Assembly (NCBI RefSeq): GCF_000222765.1
Contig: NZ_AFUE01000008.1
Span: forward strand, 250,501 to 314,500
DNA: 64,000 nt
Source of the DNA: Streptococcus cristatus ATCC 51100
GTDB taxonomy: Bacteria; Bacillota; Bacilli; Lactobacillales; Streptococcaceae
Reading direction: 5' to 3'
Below the pieces are notes generated by a model. That model made no database searches. It was not told the DNA's origin and saw nothing but the letters and a program-made list of their open reading frames with translations. Of this stretch, positions 35,574 through 44,439 are shown in pieces (the first letter of the stretch is position 1; every line of letters starts with the position of its first letter). A program made the position numbers and the translations under genes.

Positions 35574-35602
35574 AAAAACAGCAGACTTTCCTGCTGTTTT
35601 TT
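35574..35602 (+). terminator. Terminator closing the aSec locus
   Basis: ACAGCAG and CTGCTGT form a 7-bp stem flanked by AAAAA and TTTTTT. Confidence 0.93.
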
Positions 35603-35653
35603 GTTACAATTTATACATGACTAAGAATCAAGAAAATAGAAGGGAGTGCCACT

Positions 35654-36691
35654 GTGTTAGCAATTGAAAAAATTAGGAAAATCACTCCCGAAAACCTTCC
35701 ACCTTTAACGATTTTGACGGGAGACGACTTGGGGCAATTTGAGCTGTTAAAAGACGAGTTTATGAAGCAGATTCACTACGATCCAGCGGATTTGAATGTC
35801 ACGTTGTTTGATATGAAAGAAACGTCTTATGCAGATGTGGAGTTAGATTTAGTCAGCCTGCCCTTTTTTGCGGATGAAAAGATTATTATTTTAGATCATT
35901 TTGCGGATCTAACGACAGCAAAAAAGCGCTATTTATCGGATGAAGAGCTCAAGTCCTTTGAGCAGTATTTGGAAGCTCCTAGTAGCACGACCAAATTGGT
36001 TATTTTTGCGGAAGGCAAGTTGGACAGCAAACGCCGACTAGTCAAGATACTCAAGCGAGATGGACAGATCTTTGAAGCAGCTGAGATTAAGGAAGCAGAC
36101 TTACGTCAGTATTTTACCAAACAAGCCCAGCTTGAAGGTCTGGACTTTGCTCCGAAGGCTTTTGACCACTTGCTGATCAAATCAGGCTTTCATTTCAGTG
36201 AAATCAGTAAAAACTTGGCTTTTCTGAAGTCTTATAAGGAGTCGGGGCAAATTAGTTTAGAAGACATCGCTGAGGCCATTCCTAAAACCTTGCAGGACAA
36301 TATTTTTGATTTGACCCAGCTGATTTTACAGAAACAAATTGATGCCGCACGGAGTTTGGTGCGCGATCTAACCTTGCAGGGTGAAGATGAAATCAAGTTG
36401 ATTGCTATCATGTTAGGTCAATTTCGGATGTTTACTCAGGTTAAAATTTTGGCGGATAATGGCCGATCTGAGAGCCAAATCGTGTCGGACTTATCAGACT
36501 ATCTAGGCCGCAAGATGAATCCCTTCCAAGTCAAGTTTGCGCTTAAGGATGCGCGTGGGCTTAGCCTCAACTTTCTGAAAAGAACCCTGACCTGCTTGAT
36601 TGAAACGGACTACCAGATCAAGTCTGGCCTTTATGACAAGGACTACCTTTTCGACCTCGCCTTGCTGAAAATCGCAACAGGAAACTTCTAA
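35654..36691 (+). CDS. holA: DNA polymerase III subunit delta
   Basis: A 345-residue clamp-loader subunit that opens the beta sliding clamp. N-terminal LTILTGDDLGQFELLKDEF, the central FFADEKIIILDHF and the C-terminal helical collar (about 215-340) match HolA. It begins with GTG after GAAGGGAG. It directly follows the aSec locus and precedes sodA, the streptococcal holA-sodA order. Confidence 0.93.
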   Translation: MLAIEKIRKITPENLPPLTILTGDDLGQFELLKDEFMKQIHYDPADLNVTLFDMKETSYADVELDLVSLPFFADEKIIILDHFADLTTAKKRYLSDEELKSFEQYLEAPSSTTKLVIFAEGKLDSKRRLVKILKRDGQIFEAAEIKEADLRQYFTKQAQLEGLDFAPKAFDHLLIKSGFHFSEISKNLAFLKSYKESGQISLEDIAEAIPKTLQDNIFDLTQLILQKQIDAARSLVRDLTLQGEDEIKLIAIMLGQFRMFTQVKILADNGRSESQIVSDLSDYLGRKMNPFQVKFALKDARGLSLNFLKRTLTCLIETDYQIKSGLYDKDYLFDLALLKIATGNF

Positions 36692-36752
36692 AAGCTTAGC
36701 AAAATTTATAAGCAAAATAGTTGAAAAATGTGCGTTTTTACGTTATGATTTG

Positions 36753-36758
36753 TATAAT
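36753..36758 (+). promoter_or_regulatory. sodA -10 element
   Basis: TATAAT preceded directly by TG, about 25 bp before the sodA start; no good -35 was seen. Confidence 0.55.
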
Positions 36759-36782
36759 AATAAAGAAAATGAGGACAAGTAA

Positions 36783-37388
36783 ATGGCAATTATTTTACCA
36801 GATCTACCTTATGCATACGACGCTTTGGAACCTTACATCGATGAGGAAACAATGCACCTTCACCATGACAAGCACCATCAAACTTACGTGAATAACGTAA
36901 ATGCAGCGCTTGAAAAACACCCTGAAATTGGTGAAGACTTAGAAAAACTGTTGGCAGATGTTGAGTCTATTCCGGCTGATATTCGCCAAGCAGTGATCAA
37001 CAACGGTGGTGGACACTTGAACCATGCTCTTTTCTGGGAATTGATGACTCCTGAAAAGACAGCTCCTTCAGCAGAACTTGCAGCAGCGATCGATGAGACA
37101 TTTGGTTCATTTGAAGAATTCCAAGCAGCCTTCACTGCAGCAGCAACAACTCGTTTCGGCTCAGGTTGGGCATGGTTGGTTGTCAACAAAGAAGGGAAAC
37201 TTGAAGTAACTTCAACAGCGAACCAAGATACACCAATCTCAGAAGGGAAGACACCGATCTTGGGCTTGGACGTTTGGGAACATGCTTACTACGTGAAATA
37301 CCGCAACGTGCGTCCTGACTACATCAAGGCTTTCTTCTCAGTGATCAACTGGAATAAAGTAGATGAGCTTTACGCAGCAGCTAAATAA
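36783..37388 (+). CDS. sodA: Superoxide dismutase (Mn/Fe)
   Basis: A 201-residue cytoplasmic enzyme that disproportionates superoxide. Metal ligands are recognisable: His in [12 protein letters not shown] near 27, His in NHALFW near 81, and the Asp/His pair in LDVWEHAYY (about 163-167). [12 protein letters not shown] and SGWAWLV are family hallmarks. Streptococcal SodA is usually Mn-dependent. Monocistronic, GAGGACA ribosome site, terminator after the stop. Confidence 0.97.
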   Translation: MAIILPDLPYAYDALEPYIDEETMHLHHDKHHQTYVNNVNAALEKHPEIGEDLEKLLADVESIPADIRQAVINNGGGHLNHALFWELMTPEKTAPSAELAAAIDETFGSFEEFQAAFTAAATTRFGSGWAWLVVNKEGKLEVTSTANQDTPISEGKTPILGLDVWEHAYYVKYRNVRPDYIKAFFSVINWNKVDELYAAAK

Positions 37389-37397
37389 TAGAATTAT

Positions 37398-37425
37398 AAA
37401 ACGGATCGCAATGATTCGTTTTTAA
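37398..37425 (+). terminator. sodA terminator
   Basis: AAAACGGATC pairs imperfectly with GATTCGTTTTT around a short loop, T-rich end. Confidence 0.7.
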
Positions 37426-37449
37426 ATGCCCTTAAATTGACCTTTCTAC

Positions 37450-37478
37450 TTGTTATTTTAATGAGAATCTTTTATAAT
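37450..37478 (+). promoter_or_regulatory. Promoter of serine hydrolase gene
   Basis: TTGTTA (37450-37455) and TATAAT (37473-37478), 17-bp spacing, 24 bp before the TTG start. Confidence 0.82.
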
Positions 37479-37501
37479 ACTAAAATATTAGGAGAAATAC
37501 T

Positions 37502-38554
37502 TTGATTAAAAATGACATAAAGAAACTGGCTTGCTGGTTCAGTGGTGTTTTCTTATTTATTTGTTATTTGGGTCTTTTGGTGGAACCACAGCGAGCTGAT
37601 AAAAAGATAGCAGAAGCAGGTCAATCAATTGCTTCTTCACAGTCTACAGAAGGAGAGGAAACAAAATCTGAGGCGACTGCGCGTGCTGGCAAGACAATAG
37701 AAGAGAGGCAAGAGGTGATAGATCAGGATTTTCCGACCATGGAAGCCTTGGGTTTATCTTACGATTATGCGAATATGACGCTGCCACAAGTTGTTCAGGC
37801 TTACATGGATGACATGGGAATTGACTCTTCGCAGATTGCTTTTTCTTATAAAGATCTGACGAGTGGGCAAACTTATGCCATGAATGATACCCAGCCTATG
37901 ACAGCAGGATCTACCTATAAACTTCCCCTTAATATGTTGGTTGTTGATGAGGTAGCAGCAGGAAAATTATCGCTGGAAGAGCGGTTTGATATTACTAACA
38001 CCAGCTATGAATACAAGGGAGAGCACGATAACTATGTAGCGGCCTTCAATGGCGCCATGTCTATTCCTGATATGCAGGAGTATTCCCTAGTCTACTCTGA
38101 AAATACGCCCGCTTATGCGCTAGCAGAGCGATTAGGTGGTATGGATAAGGCCTACAGCATGTTTGAAAGGTATGGTCGGTCAAAAGCTAAAATCAAGACG
38201 ATTAGTAGAGAGAATAAAACAACAACGGACTACTATATTCAAGTTCTGGAGTATCTGTGGAATAATCAAGAAAAATACAAGGACATTCTTTATTTTATCG
38301 GTGTTTCCTTCCCTGGTGAATATTATAAACGTTATTTATACGATTTGACAATTTACCAAAAGCCTGGGTATGTTAGAGAGGCTCTTAATGTTGATGCTAT
38401 TGTCATGGAGGAGAAGCCCTATATTGTGGCACTTTATACAGCCTATCTAGGTGGCAGCACAGAGGCCAGTGAGGAGATCAGCGGAGTTGGTATTGATCAG
38501 GTCGGTCAAATTGCCTATATCATCAATGAGTGGCACCGGGTCAACATGAATTAA
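37502..38554 (+). CDS. Class A beta-lactamase-like serine hydrolase, membrane-anchored
   Basis: A 350-residue protein with an N-terminal hydrophobic segment (about 9-28) that should anchor it outside the membrane, then a Ser/Glu/Thr-rich linker (30-75). The catalytic domain keeps the SxxK motif as STYK (AGSTYKLPLN, about residues 136-145) and an SxN-type motif as YSENTPAYAL, the pattern of class A beta-lactamase-like hydrolases. Streptococci do not normally carry true beta-lactamases, so a wall-related or non-lactamase role is more likely. It starts with TTG after TTAGGAG. Confidence 0.75.
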   Translation: MIKNDIKKLACWFSGVFLFICYLGLLVEPQRADKKIAEAGQSIASSQSTEGEETKSEATARAGKTIEERQEVIDQDFPTMEALGLSYDYANMTLPQVVQAYMDDMGIDSSQIAFSYKDLTSGQTYAMNDTQPMTAGSTYKLPLNMLVVDEVAAGKLSLEERFDITNTSYEYKGEHDNYVAAFNGAMSIPDMQEYSLVYSENTPAYALAERLGGMDKAYSMFERYGRSKAKIKTISRENKTTTDYYIQVLEYLWNNQEKYKDILYFIGVSFPGEYYKRYLYDLTIYQKPGYVREALNVDAIVMEEKPYIVALYTAYLGGSTEASEEISGVGIDQVGQIAYIINEWHRVNMN

Positions 38555-38686
38555 AATCGGCCCAGCAACTAGGCTCTGCAATGAACCTGCTGAATGAGGC
38601 TGTTTTATAGAAAATAGTTGTAGAATGGGAGTTGATCCTCGCATTTTGTTCTGAATATGAGTTTTCTGACCAGCTTTTTGAGAGGA

Positions 38687-38714
38687 TTGACATCTGGGAG
38701 GAAAAAGGTATAAT
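38687..38714 (+). promoter_or_regulatory. Promoter of YhfC-type gene
   Basis: TTGACA (38687-38692) and TATAAT (38709-38714), 16-bp spacing. Confidence 0.82.
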
Positions 38715-38750
38715 TCTAGTAAAACTTTTAATAGTTGAGGAGACGATTTC

Positions 38751-39530
38751 ATGCTTCAAACGCATATTTTGATTGCTATGGTGCTGATTTTAGCCGCTGT
38801 AGTTATTCCAGTAATTTATTTTAAAAAGACCAAGCAGATTTCCCTGCTTGTTTTCCTCTTGGGAGGGGTTGGATTTTATCTGTCTAGTCAGATTTTCGAA
38901 AATCTCCTACATCGATTGGTTCTACAGCCTCAGGCTGATGGAACGATTGCTCTAATGAAAAATGCTCCCTTGCTCTATGTTTTGTATGGCATTGCAACGG
39001 CGGCTATCTTTGAGGAGACAGCGCGCTATGTGATTTTTCGATATTTGCAAAAGAAGCGTCCACTGACTATCGGTGATAGTCTAGCCTATGGTTTAGGCCA
39101 TGGCGGGATCGAAGCTCTTTTCATCGGCATTTCAGGTCTCTTGAGTCTGTTTGTCCTCGCTCATCTAGTCAGCCAAGGGGACAGCACCTTGCTAGCGCAA
39201 TTACCCCAAACGATGATTTCTTATGTGCAAAAACTACAGGCAGGTCAAATTTACTTACTGGCTTTCGAGCGGATTTTAGCACTTGCAATCCAAGTATTCT
39301 TGACTTTCTGGGTTTGGACGGCTGTCAAAGACAAAAAAATGAGCTATTTTCTTGCGGCTCTGGGCTTTCATGCTTTGATTGATTTGGCTCCTGCTCTGGT
39401 TCAAGTTGGTTGGCTGACTCAGCCGATTCTGGTTGAAGTGATTATTTTGGTAGAATTTCTTGCTCTGGTATTTCTGACTAAGAAGTTTCTATTGGTGAAC
39501 ATTTTTGATACTAAGGGAAAAAATGCTTAA
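38751..39530 (+). CDS. YhfC family intramembrane protease-like protein
   Basis: A 259-residue polytopic membrane protein with about seven hydrophobic segments. The conserved EETARYVIFRYL (near residue 98), GLGHGGIEALF (near 123) and FHALIDL (near 204) match the YhfC family, placed with glutamic-type (CAAX/PrsW-like) intramembrane proteases. The substrate is unknown. It has its own promoter and a GTTGAGGAG ribosome site and is followed by a terminator. Confidence 0.8.
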   Translation: MLQTHILIAMVLILAAVVIPVIYFKKTKQISLLVFLLGGVGFYLSSQIFENLLHRLVLQPQADGTIALMKNAPLLYVLYGIATAAIFEETARYVIFRYLQKKRPLTIGDSLAYGLGHGGIEALFIGISGLLSLFVLAHLVSQGDSTLLAQLPQTMISYVQKLQAGQIYLLAFERILALAIQVFLTFWVWTAVKDKKMSYFLAALGFHALIDLAPALVQVGWLTQPILVEVIILVEFLALVFLTKKFLLVNIFDTKGKNA

Positions 39531-39583
39531 TCAAGCTCAAGTAAAGTAGGTAAGGGTTTAAACAAGATTAGATAGTAAGGGAA

Positions 39584-39616
39584 GGTTAGGACAAAAGGGT
39601 CCTAGCCTCTCTTTTT
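39584..39616 (+). terminator. Terminator after YhfC-type gene
   Basis: GGTTAGGAC (39584-39592) pairs with GTCCTAGCC (39599-39607), followed by TCTCTTTTT. The sequence resembles the terminal hairpin of the 175-bp dispersed repeat, so it may be a remnant of that element. The rest of 39617-39790 shows nothing coding. Confidence 0.8.
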
Positions 39617-39791
39617 GTTAGAAAAGGATTCTTAATGTACTTAGCAGGAGTATTTAAACGGTCTGATAGAACTTTTAAAACGAATTCTTGAAGCAAGCGA
39701 GTAAAGCTAAATTGCTACTGATTTACTTTCATATTATTCTTTTTACTAAAATAAAATAGTCTGATAATTTCTGTTTTTGGAAGCGGATTTA

Positions 39792-39800
39792 TGCTATAAT
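39792..39800 (+). promoter_or_regulatory. Extended -10 of flp
   Basis: TGC-TATAAT with no good -35, 26 bp before the regulator's start. Confidence 0.6.
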
Positions 39801-39826
39801 ACTAATAGCAAGTAAGAAGGGTTATT

Positions 39827-40513
39827 ATGATCAATAAGGAACATTATCAGATTATTAGACGGCATCCAGCATTTGCACATTTTCCTGTGGAAATTTTTGA
39901 TAAGATTGCTATTGAGATTCAATTCCGCAAGATTCCCAAGGGACAGATTATCTTCTTTTCAGGGGACCGTAGAGATCGCCTTTTCCTCCTGCATCGAGGC
40001 TATGTTCGTATCGAACAGTATGATTCAACTGATACTTTTTCTTATATGGATTATATTAAAATGAATAGTGTGTTTCCATATGGAGGTATGTTTTTCGATG
40101 AGCGTTATCATTATACGGCTAGCGCGGTCACCAATGTCGAATATTTCAGCATTCCTATGGACTTGTTTGAAGACTATTCAAAAAAGAATGTGGATCAGCT
40201 GCTATTCATCACCAAGCATTTATCACAGATTTTAGAGTTTCAGGAATTGCGCTTACGCAATGTTGTCTCGGCAAGTGCGACGGACCGTGTAACCCAGTCT
40301 CTATCTATTTTATGCATGGATCTGTGCAAAGAGCAGGATACACTTCCATTTCCAATGAGTATGAAAGAGTTGGCCAAGTTAGGAGCCACCACACGTGAAA
40401 CAGTCAATCAGGTTCTAAAAAAACTAAGAGAAGAAGGAGCGATTGACTACGAGCATAAAAAATTGACATTTAAGAATAAAGATTACTTTATGAGATATTT
40501 TGAAGGGAGCTAA
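39827..40513 (+). CDS. flp: Crp/Fnr family regulator (Flp) of the arginine deiminase operon
   Basis: A 228-residue regulator: cyclic-nucleotide-binding-like beta roll (about 15-130) and a C-terminal HTH (MSMKELAKLGATTRETVNQVLKKL in parts, about 175-200). There is no N-terminal cysteine cluster as in E. coli Fnr, so it probably does not sense oxygen through a classical [4Fe-4S] cluster. In S. gordonii the equivalent gene next to arcA (flp) activates the arc operon under low oxygen. Position and size match. A terminator lies immediately after the stop. Confidence 0.85.
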   Translation: MINKEHYQIIRRHPAFAHFPVEIFDKIAIEIQFRKIPKGQIIFFSGDRRDRLFLLHRGYVRIEQYDSTDTFSYMDYIKMNSVFPYGGMFFDERYHYTASAVTNVEYFSIPMDLFEDYSKKNVDQLLFITKHLSQILEFQELRLRNVVSASATDRVTQSLSILCMDLCKEQDTLPFPMSMKELAKLGATTRETVNQVLKKLREEGAIDYEHKKLTFKNKDYFMRYFEGS

Positions 40514-40536
40514 TCAATCATTTGATTGGCTTTTTT
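40509..40536 (+). terminator. flp terminator
   Basis: GCTAATCAA-TCAT-TTGATTGGC stem with a T6 run; overlaps the stop codon region. Confidence 0.9.
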
Positions 40537-40593
40537 CAAACATTTTTACACATTTAAAAGTTTTTTCTGATCATATTCTAATATTAATTGAAC

Positions 40594-40618
40594 ATATATT
40601 TTTTACAAAAAAATATAT
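40594..40618. repeat. AT palindrome upstream of arcA
   Basis: ATATATTTTTT and AAAAAATATAT form an 11-bp inverted repeat with a 3-bp spacer. It may bind a regulator of the arc operon (Flp or ArgR type) or simply mark bendable DNA. Confidence 0.4.
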
Positions 40619-40652
40619 ATTCCTAAAAATAATAGAACAACCAAAATATGCA

Positions 40653-40788
40653 AAGAAAACGCTTTAAAATAAATAAATATGATAATGTTTTATAAAAAAA
40701 GCAAAGGATTTGGCATTTGTAATGTAAGATTTTAGGTGTAAGCCTTTCCAATCCATGATAGAATAATAGCATAAAAGGGATTGGGAAA
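40653..40788 (+). promoter_or_regulatory. arcA promoter region with cre-like site and inverted repeat
   Basis: AAGAAAACGCTTTAAA (40653-40668) matches the WWGAAARCGYTTTC style of cre, consistent with glucose repression of arc operons. An extended -10 (TGA-TAGAAT, 40756-40764) has no good -35, as expected for an activator-dependent promoter. TTTCCAATCC (40745-40754) and GGATTGGGAAA (40778-40788) form an inverted repeat around the -10 and probable start point. AAAAGGAGGA precedes arcA. Confidence 0.6.
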
Positions 40789-40817
40789 CCAAACCTCAAC
40801 GAAAAGGAGGACAATAG

Positions 40818-42047
40818 ATGTCTACACATCCAATTCATGTTTTCTCAGAAATTGGAAAACTGAAAAAAGTTATGTTGCACCGTCCGGGCAAAGAGCTGGA
40901 AAACTTGCTACCGGACTACCTAGAACGTCTTCTTTTTGATGACATTCCTTTCTTGGAAGATGCTCAAAAAGAACACGATGCATTCGCTCAAGCTCTTCGT
41001 GATGAAGGAATTGAAGTTCTTTATCTCGAAAAATTGGCTGCTGAATCCTTGATTTCTCCAGAAATTCGTGAACAGTTCATCGAAGAATATTTGGAAGAAG
41101 CAAATATTCGTGGACGTGAAACTAAGAAAGCTATTCGTGAATTGCTGCATGGTATCAAGGACAACCAAGAGTTGGTTGAAAAAACAATGGCAGGGGTTCA
41201 AAAAGCTGAATTGCCAGAAATTCCTGACGAAGCGAAGGGTCTGACTGACTTGGTAGAATCAGATTATCCATTTGCGATTGATCCAATGCCAAACCTTTAC
41301 TTCACACGCGATCCATTTGCAACCATTGGTAATGCCGTATCGCTCAACCACATGTTTGCTGATACTCGTAACCGTGAAACACTTTACGGTAAATACATCT
41401 TCAAATATCACCCAGAATATGCTGGAAAAGTGGAATTGGTTTACAACCGTGAAGAAGATACTCGTATCGAAGGTGGAGATGAGTTAGTTCTTTCTAAAGA
41501 TGTATTGGCAGTTGGTATTTCTCAACGTACAGATGCAGCATCTATCGAAAAACTTTTGGTGAACATCTTCAAGAAGAATGTTGGCTTCAAGAAAGTATTG
41601 GCATTTGAATTTGCTAACAACCGTAAATTCATGCACTTAGACACTGTCTTCACTATGGTTGACTATGACAAGTTCACCATTCACCCAGAAATCGAAGGCG
41701 ACCTTCGTGTTTACTCAGTCACTTATGAAAACGAAAAACTGAAGATCGTTGAAGAAAAAGGTGACTTGGCTGAGCTTCTGGCTCAAAACCTTGGCGTAGA
41801 AAAAGTTCATTTGATTCGTTGTGGTGGTGGCAATATCGTAGCAGCTGGACGTGAACAATGGAATGACGGTTCTAACACCTTGACTATCGCTCCTGGTGTG
41901 GTAGTAGTGTATGACCGCAATACCGTAACCAACAAGATTTTGGAAGAATACGGGCTTCGCTTGATTAAGATTCGCGGAAGTGAATTGGTTCGGGGCCGTG
42001 GTGGACCTCGTTGTATGTCTATGCCATTTGAACGTGAAGAAGTTTAA
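40818..42047 (+). CDS. arcA: Arginine deiminase
   Basis: A 409-residue cytoplasmic enzyme converting arginine to citrulline and ammonia. Signature motifs: [14 protein letters not shown] with the active-site Asp, [21 protein letters not shown] with the catalytic His/Asp, and the nucleophile Cys in [11 protein letters not shown] near the C-terminus. First gene of arcABCDT; ammonia and ATP yield support acid tolerance in plaque. In S. cristatus ArcA is also reported to act on Porphyromonas gingivalis fimbriation. Confidence 0.97.
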   Translation: MSTHPIHVFSEIGKLKKVMLHRPGKELENLLPDYLERLLFDDIPFLEDAQKEHDAFAQALRDEGIEVLYLEKLAAESLISPEIREQFIEEYLEEANIRGRETKKAIRELLHGIKDNQELVEKTMAGVQKAELPEIPDEAKGLTDLVESDYPFAIDPMPNLYFTRDPFATIGNAVSLNHMFADTRNRETLYGKYIFKYHPEYAGKVELVYNREEDTRIEGGDELVLSKDVLAVGISQRTDAASIEKLLVNIFKKNVGFKKVLAFEFANNRKFMHLDTVFTMVDYDKFTIHPEIEGDLRVYSVTYENEKLKIVEEKGDLAELLAQNLGVEKVHLIRCGGGNIVAAGREQWNDGSNTLTIAPGVVVVYDRNTVTNKILEEYGLRLIKIRGSELVRGRGGPRCMSMPFEREEV

Positions 42048-42104
42048 TTCGTGTTCGACAATTTATCAATAGAAATTTAATAACTAGAAAGAGGAAATAA
42101 CAGA

Positions 42105-43121
42105 ATGACACATTCAGTATTCCAAGGACGTAGCTTCCTTGCAGAAAAAGACTTTACTCGTGCAGAATTAGAATACCTAATCGGACTTTCAGCTCATTTG
42201 AAAGACTTGAAGAAACGCAATATTCAGCACCACTATCTTGCTGGTAAGAATATCGCTCTCTTGTTTGAAAAAACATCTACTCGTACGCGTGCAGCCTTTA
42301 CTACAGCAGCTATCGACCTTGGTGCACATCCAGAATACCTTGGTGCTAATGATATTCAGCTTGGTAAGAAAGAATCTACAGAAGATACTGCTAAAGTATT
42401 GGGACGTATGTTTGACGGGATTGAATTCCGCGGTTTCAGCCAACGCATGGTAGAAGAATTGGCAGAATTCTCAGGTGTTCCAGTATGGAATGGTTTGACT
42501 GACGAATGGCACCCAACTCAAATGCTTGCTGACTACTTGACAGTTCAAGAAAACTTTGGTCGTTTGGAAGGATTGACATTGGTATACTGTGGTGATGGAC
42601 GTAACAACGTTGCCAACAGCTTGCTCGTAACAGGAGCTATCCTTGGCGTTAATGTTCACATCTTCTCACCAAAAGAACTCTTCCCAGAAAAAGAAATTGT
42701 TGAATTGGCAGAAGGCTTTGCTAAAGAAAGCGGCGCACACATCCTCATCACGGAAGACGCAGACGAAGCTGTTAAAGGTGCAGATGTACTTTACACAGAC
42801 GTTTGGGTATCTATGGGTGAAGAAGACAAATTCGCAGAACGCGTTGCACTTTTGAAACCTTACCAAGTTAACATGGAATTGGTGAAGAAAGCTGACAATG
42901 AAGACTTGATCTTCTTGCACTGCTTGCCAGCATTCCACGATACAAATACTGTATACGGTAAAGATGTCGCTGAAAAATTTGGCGTAGAAGAAATGGAAGT
43001 AACAGACGAAGTCTTCCGCAGCAAATACGCTCGCCACTTTGACCAAGCAGAAAACCGTATGCACACAATCAAAGCTGTTATGGCTGCTACACTCGGCAAC
43101 CTTTACATTCCAAAAGTATAA
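42105..43121 (+). CDS. arcB: Ornithine carbamoyltransferase (catabolic)
   Basis: A 338-residue enzyme splitting citrulline with phosphate into ornithine and carbamoyl phosphate. Carbamoyl-phosphate site [11 protein letters not shown] (STRTR), [14 protein letters not shown] and the ornithine-site HCLPAFHD are all intact. Starts 57 bp after arcA with GAAAGAGGA upstream. Codon use is biased toward highly expressed genes, as in arcA. Confidence 0.97.
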   Translation: MTHSVFQGRSFLAEKDFTRAELEYLIGLSAHLKDLKKRNIQHHYLAGKNIALLFEKTSTRTRAAFTTAAIDLGAHPEYLGANDIQLGKKESTEDTAKVLGRMFDGIEFRGFSQRMVEELAEFSGVPVWNGLTDEWHPTQMLADYLTVQENFGRLEGLTLVYCGDGRNNVANSLLVTGAILGVNVHIFSPKELFPEKEIVELAEGFAKESGAHILITEDADEAVKGADVLYTDVWVSMGEEDKFAERVALLKPYQVNMELVKKADNEDLIFLHCLPAFHDTNTVYGKDVAEKFGVEEMEVTDEVFRSKYARHFDQAENRMHTIKAVMAATLGNLYIPKV

Positions 43122-43279
43122 TTTATAAACCGTAATACCAACAGCTATGAGGGCTGCGACTAATAGCTTTAGTCCAGTCCTCTTTTATATGATGGAAATC
43201 TGTTATTTCTTATAAAAATTTGAAAAAATATTAAACCGAAATCTAAAGGCATTCAATTGAATGTGATAAAGGAGAATTT

Positions 43280-44227
43280 ATGGCAAATCGTAAAATAGTA
43301 GTGGCTTTGGGAGGAAATGCGATTCTTTCTTCTGATCCATCAGCAAAAGCTCAACAAGAAGCTTTGGTGGAAACAGCCAAGCACCTTGTAAAATTGATCA
43401 AAAATGGGGATGATTTGATCATCACTCACGGTAATGGTCCTCAAGTTGGAAATCTTTTGCTCCAACACTTGGCGGCTGATTCTGAAAAGAACCCTGCTTT
43501 CCCACTAGATTCACTTGTTGCTATGACAGAAGGTAGCATCGGTTTCTGGCTGCAAAATGCCTTGCAGAATGCTCTCTTGGATGAAGGCATCGAAAAAGAT
43601 GTTGCTTCAGTTGTGACACAAGTTGTTGTCGATAAGAATGACCCAGCTTTTGTCAACTTGAGCAAACCAATCGGTCCTTTCTACTCAGAAGAAGAAGCAA
43701 AAGTAGAAGCTGAAAAGAGCGGAGCAACTTTCAAAGAGGATGCTGGTCGTGGCTGGCGTAAGGTCGTTGCTTCACCAAAACCTGTTGATATCAAGGAAAT
43801 CGAAACAATTCGTACCCTCTTGAATGCTGGTCAAGTGGTCGTTGCTGCTGGTGGTGGCGGTATCCCAGTCATCAAGGAAGACAACGGTCATTTGGCTGGT
43901 GTTGAAGCTGTTATTGATAAAGACTTTGCTTCTCAACGCTTGGCAGAATTAGTCGAAGCTGACCTCTTCATCGTCTTGACTGGTGTAGATTACGTCTTTG
44001 TCAACTATAACAAACCAGACCAAGAAAAGTTGGAACATGTGAATGTTGCTCAGCTGGAAGAATATATCAAACAAGACCAATTTGCCCCTGGCAGCATGCT
44101 TCCAAAAGTAGAAGCAGCTATCGCTTTTGTCAACGGTCGTCCAGAAGGAAAAGCAGTTATTACTTCCCTTGAAAATCTTGGCGCTTTGATCGAATCTGAA
44201 AGCGGCACAATTATTGAAAAAGAATAA
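43280..44227 (+). CDS. arcC: Carbamate kinase
   Basis: A 315-residue enzyme that uses carbamoyl phosphate to make ATP from ADP, the energy-yielding step of the pathway. Motifs [21 protein letters not shown] and [10 protein letters not shown] are typical of the amino-acid kinase fold. It follows arcB by 158 bp with a good ribosome site (AAAGGAGAA). Confidence 0.97.
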   Translation: MANRKIVVALGGNAILSSDPSAKAQQEALVETAKHLVKLIKNGDDLIITHGNGPQVGNLLLQHLAADSEKNPAFPLDSLVAMTEGSIGFWLQNALQNALLDEGIEKDVASVVTQVVVDKNDPAFVNLSKPIGPFYSEEEAKVEAEKSGATFKEDAGRGWRKVVASPKPVDIKEIETIRTLLNAGQVVVAAGGGGIPVIKEDNGHLAGVEAVIDKDFASQRLAELVEADLFIVLTGVDYVFVNYNKPDQEKLEHVNVAQLEEYIKQDQFAPGSMLPKVEAAIAFVNGRPEGKAVITSLENLGALIESESGTIIEKE

Positions 44228-44341
44228 GCTATTTTACTAGTAAAATATATGGTATTTCTAACGTCTTTATATCAAGTTAGGAATATTTCTTGAAAATAAA
44301 TGCGATATTTTCAAAAAATACTAGTTTTTTAGACCTTAATG

Positions 44342-44369
44342 TGGTAAAATAAATATAAATAGAAAGCGT
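44342..44369 (+). promoter_or_regulatory. Possible internal promoter and cre-like site before arcD
   Basis: Extended -10 TGG-TAAAAT (TAAAAT about 44345-44350), followed by AGAAAGCGTTTTTC (about 44361), a cre-like palindrome with one extra T. This suggests separate carbon control of arcD-arcT. Confidence 0.5.
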
Positions 44370-44439
44370 TTTTCTTAAATATTTATTTAAGAAAGTGGTT
44401 GGTTTTTTGCACTTTGTTAGACATTAGGAGGAAAAACAA

